A stretch of DNA of 64,000 nucleotides from Plantago ovata (lineage: Eukaryota > Streptophyta > Magnoliopsida > Lamiales > Plantaginaceae). Location: the NCBI GenBank assembly GCA_028274465.1, contig CM051455.1, forward strand, positions 99,315,942 to 99,379,941, in the 5' to 3' direction. Position 1 is the stretch's first letter, and each line of letters opens with the position of its first letter. Made by a program: the position numbers and the translations under genes. Shown piece after piece: positions 1 through 13,000 of this stretch. The notes under the pieces are model-generated. The model searched no databases. It worked only from the letters and a program-made list of their open reading frames with translations, and had not been told where the DNA came from.

Positions 1-371
1 GGCTTGTGGTAGTGGCGGTAGTTCCATTAATAGATCGGATAGGACCAACTCATCCATCTGTATCATCATTGTCCCTATCGTCTTCATTGTCATTACTGTC
101 ACCAACATCATCACCAGTAGAGTTGCATTGTCGAAGAGAATCTTCAAGATTGGCCGCCGCTGTTATGGAATCTTCCACCCGGTATCTCTCCAATAGGTTG
201 TGAACTGTTGAAGGGGAAAGAGCAATGGTATCAGAGCCTCCCTCTCCAACATTTTACACCCCGAGGAGGTTACAACAAGCTGCTCGGATACTCGGAGGTT
301 GTCTTCCATTTTTTCCTATGTCGACCACATTCTCTACGGTTGATGCTCCCGATGTCTATATGATGCTCCCT

Positions 372-815
372 TTATAGGCAGTCAAGGGGCACCCCTAAGA
401 GGGGCCGGGTGCCCATGTCATTATGTTTTGGAACCAAGCTAGCGATTCGGAACTTCCTCACCACTGTCAACTCAAGACTGAATCCGTTGTGGTGAGGTCG
501 TCCCGGTGCCTTCCTAATCACACGAACCTTGCAGTCCTTGTGATAGATTGCTGACGTAATAATTGTTTCTATCCCTTCGGTGGTGCATGAATAGGCATAG
601 GAGTCCTTACTCCAGGTAGATTCTCGCTCCTCCTCTTGGATAAACCGCGACGTTGTTGCAAGAGCCCGTGGCTCGAACGCACCTCTAACGAGATCACTCT
701 CCTTGACATGGTTGTAATCGATCCCCCTCCAATACTTCATATTAGCCAAACGGGAGTGCTTCTCTCTGTTTGTGGCATGGTTCCTACAAACAGCAGTTAG
801 TACCTCGTATGACAC
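372..815 (-). pseudogene. ORF3 (type II) of element B, putative plant transposon protein-like relic
   Basis: An open frame of 147 codons whose first residues (MSYEVLTAVCRNH) probably lie in intron sequence. Downstream, motifs such as LVRG, ITSAI and LVPKHND align position by position with the longer ORF3 of elements C and E (LVRG, ITEVI, LIPRKND). It is therefore a diverged and shortened copy of the same domain. I relate that domain to the plant transposon protein family often annotated as Transposase_32, from remembered family patterns and not from a search. Its molecular function is unknown. It probably does not encode a complete product. Confidence 0.55.
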
Positions 816-1318
816 AAAACTGACTCATGCATATGCTAATATTAGAGCGAAACACACGAGTGATAAAATCAACAATCGAACTCCGCAAATCCTTCATGTC
901 TAATCTAGCTACTAATAAGCAACACACCAAAATAATTTCAACATGTACATATCGCTCGTGCTAGACAACCAATAACCTAAATAATAAGGCTCAATTCATA
1001 CCATAGTAGCGAAAAAATTCTAGCATCATAAATCCTCATACTCAACAATTATGCATTCTACCATGACATCCATCATTATTACATCAGTAAACACAATCAT
1101 ATGTATGGAATCGAAGAAAGAGATACATTGCATAACAAGATAAAAGCATCTAATAGCAAAATTCCCAAATCAACAATTCAAGCATAAATAATCATGCAAT
1201 TGATAGTAAATAACGCTTCTAATCACATAAACAACCTACCCATACATCATATAAGCCTAATTGAAGCTCAAATCACAAAACCCCCAAATTTGAAAAATTA
1301 GGGTTCATAAGAAGATAC
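784..1318 (-). other. Predicted 5' intron of ORF3, element B
   Basis: On the minus strand the donor reads CTGAG|GTATC at 1318 and the acceptor TTTGTAG|G at 784. A perfect TACTAAC branch-point-like heptamer lies at 796-802, ten bases before the acceptor TAG. The same arrangement, 526-542 bases long, occurs in elements A, C, D and E. Splicing is predicted from sequence only. Confidence 0.55.
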
Positions 1319-1542
1319 CTCAGATCTGGAAAACAAATGCACTAGAGTGAAAGTTGTTCGGATGAAAAGAAAGATTGAAGCTTCAACCTGATGGAAGAAC
1401 ATAAAATTTGATGGAAGATTGAAGATTTTATGAAAGTTTGAAGTATTTTCGTTTTTTCCGGATTTTTGGGAGTAAGAATTGGAGAAGATGAAGAAAATAA
1501 GGAAAGAGGGGAGTTTTTCGCGTTTTTAACCTGCAGAGCTCG

Positions 1543-1650
1543 TGGGGCGAGTCGCCCCGTGCGGGGCGAATCGCCCCGCACGTGGGGCGAATCGCCCTGC
1601 TCGTCCAGAGAGCGCGGAGCTCGCTAGACTTCTGGGGCGATTCGCCCCCC
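1543..1650. promoter_or_regulatory. GC-rich palindrome cluster upstream of ORF3 (element B)
   Basis: Four copies of a GGGGCGANTCGCCCC-type dyad lie in about 110 bases of otherwise AT-rich sequence. In the sense (minus) direction the cluster is upstream of a pyrimidine-rich leader, then the predicted ORF3 intron. Equivalent clusters lie just upstream of the TATA box in the LTRs of related elements, so a promoter role is plausible but inferred. Confidence 0.5.
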
Positions 1651-1916
1651 ACCTCCTGAGGTGGGGAGACGAAACTTTCGAAAAAACGCGGTTTTTTAAT
1701 CCCCGAAAACCATTTTACTCATAAAACCACTCGAAAAAGCTCACTCAAACAAAAACATAAGCATATACGACACAGAGACGAACAAATTCACATATGAAAG
1801 GCAAATTGTTCAAGTATGAATGCATGCAATAAAGCGGTAAAAAAACGATAAAAACTCCGGGTCGCCTCCCGGATAGCGCCATTGTTTATAGTCTTTGACT
1901 CGACTCCTTCTTGCGT

Positions 1917-2118
1917 CTAGCTCTTCTTCTTGAGGATACTAGACTTCCCCTTCATGGATCTTCTCCTCATGCCACGAACCTGTGAATAAGAATGAACATA
2001 GATAACAAGACCACAGTAGTTAATAGTGTGAGAAGTATCAGGTGGATCAGATATGGCTCGCAACACATGTCTCTTGCCATCCACCTCAATGGTGCAAGTC
2101 CTTCGGTAGATGTCTATC
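1917..2118 (-). pseudogene. Protease C-terminus of element B gag-pro, cut by CACTA
   Basis: Minus-strand sequence encodes the last residues of the gag-pro polyprotein, including RRRSMKGKSS and a lysine-rich end with stop at 1917-1919, as in elements C and D. The reading frame is interrupted at 2118/2119 by the CACTA element and continues at 18083. Only the tail beyond the protease core is here; the catalytic DTGS is in the right-hand segment. Confidence 0.75.
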
Positions 2119-2320
2119 CACTACAAAAAATCCGTCATTTACCGACGGATAAAATGACGGATTTTATCCATCGGTAAATACCGACGGATCGGTGTCTCTT
2201 AGCGACGGATGACGGATAACGAACAAAGTTGACCACTTTGTTCGTCATCCATCGCTAAAAGGTTCCGATCTGTCGGTATTCTAGCGACGGATAATCTATC
2301 CAGTTATCCGTCCCTAAATA
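2119..2320 (+). repeat. CACTA left terminus and subterminal repeats
   Basis: The first 200 bases contain CACTACAAAAAA followed by repeated motifs such as ACCGACGGAT and GCGACGGAT in both orientations, with stretches able to pair with each other. In CACTA elements such repeats are bound by the element's own DNA-binding protein; that role is known for the family and not shown here. Confidence 0.85.
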
Positions 2321-3416
2321 TTAAAACTAAATTAAAAAAAAAAAATTAAGCTTACCGTTTCATCCATTTTGGTAGCAAATTGAAGCTTATTGCACAAGGA
2401 ACAAGGAATAACCTTCAATTCGAATTTTTTTGGTCAATTTGTGCAAAATCAAAGGTATGAACTCTAACCCTTATTTGATTTTTAATTTGGGAATTATCCA
2501 AATGTTGGTTAAATTGTCAAATGTATGCTACATAGTAGTTGATACAAGTATATTTTGCTTAAATGTGTAGTTGATTGTTGTTAAAATTGAGTAATGAATC
2601 GATTTTGGGATTTTATTAATTTGGGGATTTCTTAAATTATGGAAATGTATGTTAGTATTAAGTAGATATTAGTTGTTATAGTTGAATGTTAGTTTTGGAT
2701 TATGTTAATTTGGGTTTGTTAATTAAAATCGAGACTTAGATCAATTTAGGGCTTTTTTTAGTTTTGTATTTGATCGAATTTAATGTTCCATAACTAGGTT
2801 ATGTACTTATATAAGGTTAATTTTGTAGTTGAATACGATAAAATAGAGTAATTTATGAAAATCGAGACTTGTAGCTCAATTTGGGGGTTTTGAAATAAAG
2901 TGAAAATGGGTTCGAGATGATGATATGATGATGATGTTAGGTTAGAGATGATGTTCATATGGTTGTTGTTGACAATGCTAGGCTAGAGATGATGTTGTTG
3001 ATGGTTGGTTGATTGGTGATAAGGTTGATGATGTTAGGCTAGAGATGATGTTGTTATATGGTTGATTGGTGATATGGTTGATAATGTTAGGCTAGAGATA
3101 TGTTCATATGGTTGTTGTTGATGATGCTAGTCTAGAGATGTTGTTGATGGTTGGTAAATTGGTGATATGGTTGATGATGTTAGGCTAGAGATGTTTTTGT
3201 TATATGGTTGATTGGTGATATGGTTGGTTGATGATTATAATTTGTCCGTAAAATTAAATGAAATGATTATAACATAATAATAAAATGATTATAATGTTAA
3301 CTTCAAATCTGTATAAGACATATAAATATCCTTAAAACTACATTTCAATTCTAAATATGAATATTGAAAATGTATGAATTTAATAATTAAAGAATTTCAG
3401 GTTAGTCATTGTTGAA
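2321..3416. other. CACTA 5' non-coding region with degenerate minisatellite
   Basis: AT-rich leader between the terminus and the transposase ORF. From about 2930 to 3240 a unit containing GTTAGGCTAGAGATG, alternating with TGGTTGATTGGTGATATGG, repeats about five times with spacing of roughly 60-85 bases and small indels. No ORF was found. A donor-like site and an acceptor (TTTCAG at about 3396-3401) precede the transposase ATG, so a 5' UTR intron is possible. Confidence 0.6.
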
Positions 3417-6400
3417 ATGGAACCCGATCGGTCTTGGATGTATAAACGGACCAAGCATGGGATGATTCTGCCTAGTTTCGAGCAGGGGCTTGATTCATTT
3501 ATTGCATTTGCACTTGCACACCCTGATTGTTTGAAATGTGGGGATATGAAGTGTCCTTGTAGTGCAAATAAATGTAGAAACACGCAATGGTTGAGCCCCA
3601 ATATGGTTAAGCAGCACGTGAGAAGTAGGGGATTCGTGCCTGATTATGAGGTATGGAATCATCACGGTGAGACTGTTCCTTTGCTCCTAGACTATGGGAG
3701 CGCGAGAAAGATGAGACGGACCAAGGATTTGTCCGCCGTTTCCTCGGGTCCATCGTCATTACATGGTGATATGGATGCCATGTTGGAGAATGTTGCACAT
3801 GGTATCGATTTTGGTGACAGTAATATGGAGGATGTTGAGGAGTCTCCAAATGCCGAGACTATGGCATTCTACGAGATGTTAGAGTCCTCAAAGAAGCCTA
3901 TCTTTCCAGGCAGTCCTATGACCGAGTTAGAGTTGGTATCTCAAACTTTGAGTGCCAAAGCTGAGGGTGCCCAATCAGAAGAGAACTTCAACACTTGGTT
4001 AAAGATCCTTAGGAAGGCGTTTCCCGAGCCTAACTTGATTCCTACCAATTTCTATCACGCGCAGAAGAAGATGCGTGGTTTGGGGTTGCCTATGGAGAAG
4101 ATTGATTGTTGCCCCGATATGTGCATGATTTATTGGGAGGAGGATGCAGAGTTGCTAAGTTGCAAACATTGTGGGAAGGAACGATACAAGCGTTACAAGC
4201 CTGGGGCTTCTAACAAACGACAGAAAATGAATCTTTCCCACAAGAAGATGTGGTACTTTCCTTTAGGTCCGCGTTTGAAGAGGTTGTATTCTTCAAATGC
4301 TTGTGCCGATAAAATGAAGTGGCACAAGGAGAGGGTGATACCTGCAGATATGGCGGGTAAGATGGAGCATCCAGCTGATTCACCGGCCTGGAAGGAATTT
4401 GATGAGAAATATCCTGAGTTTGCAGCGGAACCGAGGAATGTAAGGTTGGGCCTTAGTTCTGATGGTTTTAACCCTTTTGGGAATGAGCGTAAGTATTCCA
4501 TGTGGCCGGGAATGGTAACTCCGTACAATCTGCCGCCAAATGATTGCATGAAACAACCATTCATGTTCTTGACTGTCTTGGTTCCCGGTCCAGATGATCC
4601 GGGACAGAAGCTGGATGTGTTCTTGCAGCCCCTGATCAAGGAGCTTCATGATCTATGGGTGAACGGTATACCTGCTTATGATGTGTCTAGCAAGAAGAAC
4701 TTCACTTTGAGAGCAGCTCTTCTGTGGACTGTTAGTGACTTTCCGGCTTACTCTATGCTTTCTGGGAGGAAGACTTCTGGATTTCATGCTTGCCCACATT
4801 GTTTGGAGGATACTAATGCTTTTAGACTTGACAAAAGTGGCAAGGAAACTTGGTTTGACTGCCATAGAAGGTTTCTACCGGATCATCATCCATTTAGGAA
4901 CGACAAGGATCGATTCCTTAATAATAGAGTTGAGACCAAAGGGGCCCCCAAACAACTAACCGGTGAGCAAATATTTGCAATTATCGAACACTTGGGACTT
5001 ATGAAAGTGACGGAGATTGGTTGGGAGAAGCATAATGCTAAGATTCAGAAAGGTTGTGGGTGGAAGAAGAGGAGCATCTTTTGGGACTTGCCTTATTGGA
5101 GAAGTTTGAAGGTACGTCATATGCTAGACTTCATGCATATAGAGAAAAACGTGTTTGAGAACTGTTTCAACACAATTTGCCAAATACCCAACAAGACCAA
5201 GGATACAGTTAAGTCTAGAGAGGAATTGGGTGGCTTGTGCAAAAGGCCAGGGTTATCGAAGAAGAATGCCCAAGGTCAATGGCCCAAGACGGCTTACACG
5301 ATAGACAAAGATGCTAGAGAAAAATTGTTTGATTGGGTGAAGTCTTTAAAGTTTCCCGATAACTATGCATCGAAGTTGGGGCGTTGTGTGGATCTGAACA
5401 AGACTAGGATGTATGGAATGAAGAGCCACGATTCTCATGTGTTCATGGAGAGGTTAGTTCCCATTGCATTTCGAGAACTCTTACCTCCAGCCATTTGGAG
5501 CGCTCTTACCGAGCTAAGCTTGTTTTTCAAGAACATGTGCACAAGGCTTGTTGAAATAGAAGTGTTGAGGACACTTGAAAGGAACATACCCTTGATTCTA
5601 TGCAAGCTTGAACGCATAGTCCCTCCTAGCTTCTTTGATTCTATGGAGCACTTGCCGGTCCACCTCCCATATGAAGCATTGCATGCTGGGCCGGATCAGT
5701 TCAGGTGGATGTATCCATTTGAGAGGTATGATAATGCTTTAACTATATTTCTATCAATATTCACACATTCGAACTTAATAACAATAATCTAATCAATTGT
5801 AATTTCATAAACAGGTACTTAGGTAAGCTTAAGAAGTTTGTCAAGAACAAAGTTCAACCTGAGGGCTCCATTGCTAATGCATACATCCGATCTGAGAGTT
5901 CTCATTTCTGCTCCTATTACTTTGACGACGATGTCATAACCAAGACATCTAGGCCGGCTAGAAATGCCAACACTTTCACAGTTCAAGAGGATGATTCTAT
6001 CACTCTTTCCATCTTTAGGGTAACTGGACGACCTATAGGTGAGGAGAAGAAAGAATATTTGACAGAGAAAGAGTACAGGGCTGCTCACTTTTACATCCTT
6101 AGGAACTGTGAAAGTGTGGACAAGTATATGGCCATATTTGATCGGTACTTTAAAGAACGTTGTTTGGAGAATGATCCAATAATGGCAGATGATACTATTG
6201 AGTACTTACGACAACAGCAAGTGGAAACTGAATTTCCACAATGGTTTGGTGCATATGCAAGAAATCCTGCCAACAATATCACATGTCCTTACGTACTAGC
6301 TCTAGCAAGTGGTCCTTTGCGGGGGGGCCGTGACATTCACATCGTACGTAGTAAATGGACTTAGGTTTGACACGCATGGCAGGTCATTGCACAAAGAAAC

Positions 6401-6953
6401 TGCCAACAGTGGCGTTTCTATGCTTGGGGCAGATATAGGAGGGGAGGGGCAGGATTTCTTTGGTACCCTTAGACGGATTGTTTGTATTGAATATCCAGGT
6501 GTACCTTTGAAACGTACAGTTCTATTTGAGGTTGACTGGTACGACCCTTCTACAGATGGTACGAGAACACATGTGGATTATGATTTTGTTGAGATCAACC
6601 AGAAGAAGAAGTACAAAAAGTACGAGCCATTTGTGTTAGCCAGTCAAGCAACACAAGCTGTCTACTTTCCCTATCCAGGTGTGTCTAAGGCCAAGGGTGA
6701 TTGGTTGGGTGTGATACCCATACGTGCTCGTTCCAAGATTGAGTATATAGAGAAGGACGAGTCCATAACCAACTCGTTCCAGTCGGATTTAGTGGATGAT
6801 GTAGCACGACGCCCTATACAGGATAAAGGTGGGCAGTTTGCCCTGCACGAGGATCATTTTGTAGAGTTAGAGTTGGAGGAACCTTTAATTGGTAATAAAT
6901 TATGTTGCTATGTCATTTATATGTATATTCACTTGTATGTGCATTTACGTTAA
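3417..6953 (+). pseudogene. TNP2-type CACTA transposase (one frameshift)
   Basis: The product would cut at the CACTA ends and carry out transposition in the nucleus. Domains in order: N-terminal transposase-associated zinc region (residues about 4-85, Cys-rich CLKCGDMKCPC), the TNP2 catalytic core with SSDGFNPFG (about 347-355), the PGPDDPG region (about 390) and HMLDFMHIEKNVF (about 568-580), then DUF4218-like (from about 665) and DUF4216-like regions. An 89-base intron at 5726-5814 with GT-AG ends joins the frames exactly (phase 2). A run of seven G at about 6319-6325 shifts the frame: the upstream frame stops at 6362-6364, while the homologous C-terminal part continues in the frame open from 6309 to 6953. 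A possible donor at 6892 would splice to 7025 and stop four codons later. The start is the first ATG before the conserved DRSWMY. A homopolymer sequencing error could explain the shift. Confidence 0.85.
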
Positions 6954-7024
6954 TTGATAATGCTTTATATTGTACGTGCATATTTCAAATCATCATACTA
7001 ACCTTGATATTGTTTTATTTGCAG

Positions 7025-10000
7025 ATGCCGAAACCTAGGTACAACTACATTCCACCCGAGTTACGAGTTCCTGGAGCCCCAGGGTACGAGCAGGGTGTAG
7101 TTCCACCCATCATTGGATTATCGGAGGGGAGTAGCTCCTCATCGTCAACTAGGAAGAAGAAGGCTAAGTTTGACCCATTTGCGAACCTACCTGCTGATGG
7201 TTGCCCATACGAGAGGCCGACCCTGGGTGCCATGTATAAGGGGAAGCATGTTCTGTTCCCTAACGGGAAAGCTGCGTAAGTACACTTTCTGTTGTTTAGT
7301 TTATTGTTTAACTTGTGACATATTACGTATACTTTATTATGCTTATTCATTCTTATTTGTATTTAGCAATCATAATAGGTTTTACCCTGCATCTGCCCAT
7401 TCGAAGATCGGTGACATCATCAACTCGAAGTTCATCGCTCCAACACCATCTGAGGACCGTGGTGGGGAGAAGTGGTCAAGGCTGCCTGACCATGTCATTG
7501 GCTTCTACTTCGATGAGCTGCGGGTATTGTAACAATCTTAAATGTTTAGTAAACGTTGTTTTATTTTTATTCTAAATTTACGTGAGTGGTATGTTAGCCA
7601 CTATATTTGGGTGATATGTTAGTCACCATGTGTTAGTTGTTTTTCTAGGGCAATGTGAGTGGTATGTTAGTGATGAACGCGGATTCGTCGGTTCCGAATT
7701 CAGTCAGATAATATTTGTTATTTAGCCAAAGGCAATCCACAACTACAACGAAAACCGTAATGTAGTAGTAGAATGACTCGAGTGTCGTTCTCTCAGGACT
7801 ATAACTAGCTTTATCTGTTTAACAAGAAAATATAAAACAACAGATAGAAAGCAATAGGGGTTTTCAAGCAGATAATGGAGGTTGGTGATAGTATGGTCCT
7901 TCTTAACATAATGGGTCGATAATCATGCATAAATTCCTCGGTCTTGCATAGAGATCTTTGAATGAATCTTGGGTCCTGTTGTAAGTATTAAGCACTACGA
8001 AGATAATATGGTCTGACTTGTCAACAACTAACGTCCTATTGTGTTCCGTAATCATTCAACACTACGAAGATAATTTGGTCTGATTGGCCGACAAGTGTCC
8101 AAGTGTGCATAATGATCAATACAACATACGAGAATTTTGGTGTTCAACTCATCAACGAAATAAAGCAATGACACGGAGTATAATGCGCGATATAGCCATT
8201 AGCATGATTATCTTCCCTCGCTAAGAATTCACATACTACCACCAACGATACATTTAGCTACTCATAGGCATGCAATCAATAGCAATCATAGAAGAAAACA
8301 TATTGAAAGAATATAAAATAAGTAGATAAAAGTTGTAAGATACAAAGTTACCGAAGGTTGTCAATCTCCGGATGATTGTGGTCCTACGAGCTCCAATCTG
8401 CTATGAAAAAGTATCCCCTAAGCTATGGAACTCCCAGGACAGGCCCCGGGAAGTTCCTACCTAAAACTATAGAGAGAGGTGAGAAAGTAGGCTTGGAAAG
8501 ATATGATTTTCAGAGAGAAAACTCGCAACTATATATAGGCCCCGAAAATCTTCTGGGGCGGTTCGCCCCCCAGTTTTTCGCGGAGTTTCCGCGTTTTTCG
8601 ACGCGGATTTGGATTTCTTCACCTTTTCGGACTCGGTTTCAGACTTCTAATGGCCTTCTAAACTCCAGATTCGACCCCTAGACTCCAATTCCTATCCGGA
8701 AACCTTCAGATACTCCAGATAGGCTTCTAGAACACCAATTCCTTGTAGACTTCAATATAATTGCCCGTAAATCTCCGAATTTCATCCAAAACCTGTAAAA
8801 TAAAAACTAAAGGAAAACGTGACACTATTGTAATAAAATGTACTAAAATATAGCTAAATTAACATAGAGGATAGCTAAAATAGGTGAAAAAGACTCGAAT
8901 GAAAGTGTAAAATACACATTCATCAAACTCCCCAAACCGAACCTTTGCTTGTCCTCAAGCAACTAAGCTAGACTCTAATACAGAAAACATGCAAGACTCA
9001 AAAATGGAGTTTCATGCCAAATAAAATGAACTAATCTACTGAATCTACCAAATAACATATGAACAAAAACCATATAAATCAAAGCATGAATATAGGTTGA
9101 AGAATACCTCGATTGACTTATACACATCCACATAAGCACTTATGTCAAGACAAGATAGTCTCTCGTAACATTCTCTACCTGGACCTAGTCAGTGACGACG
9201 TAATGATGCATGCTAAGATACGAATGGTTGCCCCGTGCCTATGAAACTGAGGACTTACTGCTGTTCCACCATGTTAAAACTTTTCCTCAAAAGAGGTCGA
9301 ACCAGTACTGGCTCTCATCAAACGAAGGAGGGTTCCCTATAAAAGACAACTCTCCCCTATTCTACCCAGCTCTCAAGTAAAGTCTTAAGCTATTCACCAC
9401 TTCCTGAATGGCAGGACGAGGGTGGTCTAGAACAGATGACACTTAAGACAAAAAGATAAAAAATAGTAAAACACAAATACGAACAATACGAAAAATGGAA
9501 AAGACTCAAACTTTGCTAAACTGCTATTTGGCTTTATTTTTTTGGACCCTTCTTTCTTTTTTTTTCGATTTTTTTTCTAGCCAGCAGTAGCATAACAAAA
9601 AGAGAAACAAAATGACTCACACGACTTCCCCAAACCTATTCGAAAGAATAGGTTGGAGTACAAAATTTACGGAAAAGGGAAAATAACCTCACGATACGAA
9701 AATGAAAAACAGAAACAAGTCTACGATGGTGTAACCCCCTCCCCAAACCTATTCGGAAGAATAGGTTATAAACAAAGGATGACACAACCTCACACTACCT
9801 CCTTTCTAGGCATTTAGCAATCTCAAAGCATGGTGAAGACTTGTTGCCTCTTAGGTACATAATTACTCGGGAAAACAACCATAAGACCCTAACATGCATC
9901 ATCCTATTATAGGGGCCTTCGTGAACCGCAGTAGAGAAAACACCACTAAGTGATGTCGAGACTACCATGCTTAACTAAGTGCAATACATAAATGTGACAA

Positions 10001-13000
10001 GCCAAGCGAGAAAAACCTCAAACAAATTCATAGAAATGAAGCATATAATTAATGGCATAGCTAGTTGATCTACCCAATAAAAAAGTTCAAAAAATTCGGC
10101 AATAGACTCCATATAAAACATGCAAGACTATCCTAGGATGAATGCAACCTAAAAAATCTAAGAAAGCAGTAAACGTGCAAATGCAAACAAAGAACAAGAT
10201 AAAGCATGCGAGGTACTATACTCATCCTACCAATGCCAAGCTCCAAACTAACAACATCAGATCACTTAAATCCCCTCATGAAATTAACGCTAGTCCCTAG
10301 CAGTAAGAAAATGAGATAATAAGATGTGATACTAGATGTTACCCCATGGTTTGGCCTCGGTCGGCTGAGTATACTGCTTTTGATTTATTGGGCCTCCTCT
10401 GTGAGCTTCATAATGTGACATCAGGTCTTCTGGTGGTTGCGGTAGTTCCATTTTTAGGCCGGTCAGGATCAACTGCTCTATCAGAATCATCATTGCCCGT
10501 ATGGCCTTCATCGTCACTACTGTCACCATCATCATCATCAGTAGAGTTGCAGTGGCAGGTAGAATTCTCAAGACCAGACGCCGATGTTATGGAATCCTCC
10601 ATCCTGTAGCCCTCCAATGGGATGTGAACTGTTGAAGGGGAAAGGGCAGTGGTATCAGGACCTCCCCCTCCAACGATTTACACCACGAGAAGGTTACAGT
10701 AGGCTGCTCGGTTACTCAGAAGTCTTCTACCTTTTTCTCCAATTTCGACCACATTCTCCAATGTTGCTCCGACCGATGTCAATATGATGCTCACTTCAGA
10801 GGTTGGCAAAGGGCGCCCCAACGAGGGACTGTGTACCCCTGTCATTATGTTTTGGAACCAAGCTAGCGCTTTGGAACATTCTAGCAACTGCGAACTCAAG
10901 ATCAAATCCGTCGCTGCGAGAATATCCCGGTGCCTTCCAGTTCACTCGAACTCTGCAGTCCTTGTGATGGAGTGATGACGTAATAACGGTTTCTGTCCCT
11001 TCGGTGGTGCATGAATAGGCATAGGAGTCCTTACTCCATGTGTACTCTAGCTCCTCCTCTCGGATAATCCACGACGTTGTTGCAAAACTCCTTGGCTCGA
11101 ACGCACATCTAGCGAGATCACCTTCCTTGACATGGTTCTTCACAGTAATCATACGGAAATGCTCCCTTCCCTTGGTATGGTACCTACAAACAGCTATTAG
11201 CACCTCGTATGACAAAAAACTGACTCAAATATATGCTAGTGTAATAGCGAAAAATACGAGTGATAGAATCAACAATTAAACCCCCAAACCGCAATGTCTA
11301 GCCTAGCTTCTTCATCATGCAACATACCAACGTAATTACTACATGCAATACATCACATCATGCTCTTACTAGACAACCAATATCCTTGATAACAAGGCTC
11401 AATTCATACCATGGCAGCGCAAAAATTCTACCAACATAAATCCTCATACTCAACAAATAAGCATTCCTTCGTCAAATCCACCAACATTACACCAATAAAC
11501 ACATTCATATGCAAGAATCCAAAGATAAAGACATATTGCAGAACAAGATATATCATCTAGCAGCAAAAATACCCAAATCAACAATCCAAGCAAAATTGAG
11601 CATGCAATTGATAGTAAATAACATGTAATCACACAAACAACATACCCATGCATCAAATAAACATAATTGAAGCTCAAAATAGAAAACCCCCAAATTTGAA
11701 ATTTAGGGTTCTAAGGATGATACCTCAGATCTGCAAATTTAACAAATTAGGATGAAATCTGTTCGGATAGGATGATAGATCGTGTTATTGGCTTCGAACT
11801 AAGCTAAAGAACACTCAATTTGGTCAAGAAATGAAGAAGTTATGAAGATTTAGAAGCAAAATCGCACTTTTCGGGTTTTTTGGGAGTATGGATGAAGAAG
11901 AATGAAAAAAAAAAGGGTTTTGGGGTTGAAATCCGCGTTTTTAAAGATCTGGGCCTGTGGAGCGGTTCGCCCCGTGCTCCCCAATGTGGGGAGACGGGCC
12001 CTGATGTCAGAAAATGCGGTTTAAATCCCGAAACCAAATTTGTTTTCAAAAAATCACTCGAAAAATCTCACTCAAACAAAAGCATATACGACACAGACAT
12101 GAACAAATTCGCATCTGAGAAGCAAATAGTTCAAGAATGAATGCATGCAGAAAAGCAGTAAAGAAAGCGGTAAAAATTCCGGGTTGCCTCCCGGATAGCG
12201 TCATTGTTTAAAGTCTTTGACTCGACTCCTGTCTGCGCCTATCTCTTCTTTTTGCGGGTACTAGCCTTCCCCTTCATTGATCTCCTTTCAATGCCACGAA
12301 CCTGTGAGTAAGAAAGAATATAAGCTGCAAGACCACAGTAGTGAGTAATAATATCAGGCGGTTCAGGTGGATCAGGTATGGCTTGCAACACGTGTTGCTT
12401 GCCATTCACTTCGATGGTGCAAGTTCTTTGGTAGATATCCATCACTGAGCGTAGTTTAGTCAAGAATGTTTGCCCTAAGAGTATGACATCCCCCGTCCCG
12501 GGTGCAGATGCCGGCATAACTACGAAATTGGTGTATATAGATGCTTCACCAATCTTGACCAACACATTTTTCACAACGCCCTCCGGTCTCATAAAGGATC
12601 CATCCGCTAGTTGTACAATAGCCCTTTGCTCAGATAGTTTTCCAATGTTGCTCTTTTCAAACACATTCAAAGGAATTATGTTTGAGTAGGATCCCGTGTC
12701 TAGTGTGGCACGGACGTCTTCAAGCTCACCAATCCCTACCTTAACATCGAAGCTTTTAGGGAGTGGTTCGGGATCCTCTTGCTCCTCATCACTTGTGTCA
12801 GAACCAAGGCACTTCTCTTCCTCCTCAGCCTGTAGGAGTTCTTCCTTAATGCATTTATTGCACCTAACAACCTTTCTGATGGTGACTTCGTCAGGTACAT
12901 CATCAACCAAAGTAATGGCATTTGATTTTACAGTGCTGCTAGGCAGTTTCCGATCGATCAACTCTTGCATCTTTTGATGGGCAAGCCTAGTGCTTTCTTC

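Larger units (their letters stand above)
1..2118 (-). mobile_element. Element B, left segment (gypsy gag-pro retrotransposon)
   Basis: This is the 3' internal part of a minus-strand LTR retrotransposon. It parallels 57171-59280 of element D in order: ORF3 relic, ORF3 intron, GC palindromes, protease end. It stops exactly where the CACTA element begins; the trinucleotide ATC at 2116-2118 recurs at 18080-18082, and the interrupted protease resumes there. The left LTR lies outside the window. The right LTR would lie beyond the assembly gap. Family assignment rests on similarity to complete copies in this window and on protein motifs. Confidence 0.85.

Noticed and set aside
4193..4639. 148-codon minus-strand frame
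   Set aside because: Antisense shadow of the CACTA transposase core.
8376..8681. Plus-strand ORF in the LTR of element A (also 15631-15957)
   Set aside because: Antisense to the element and crossing its TATA/GC region. The N-terminal part is shared only because the LTRs are copies; no domain.
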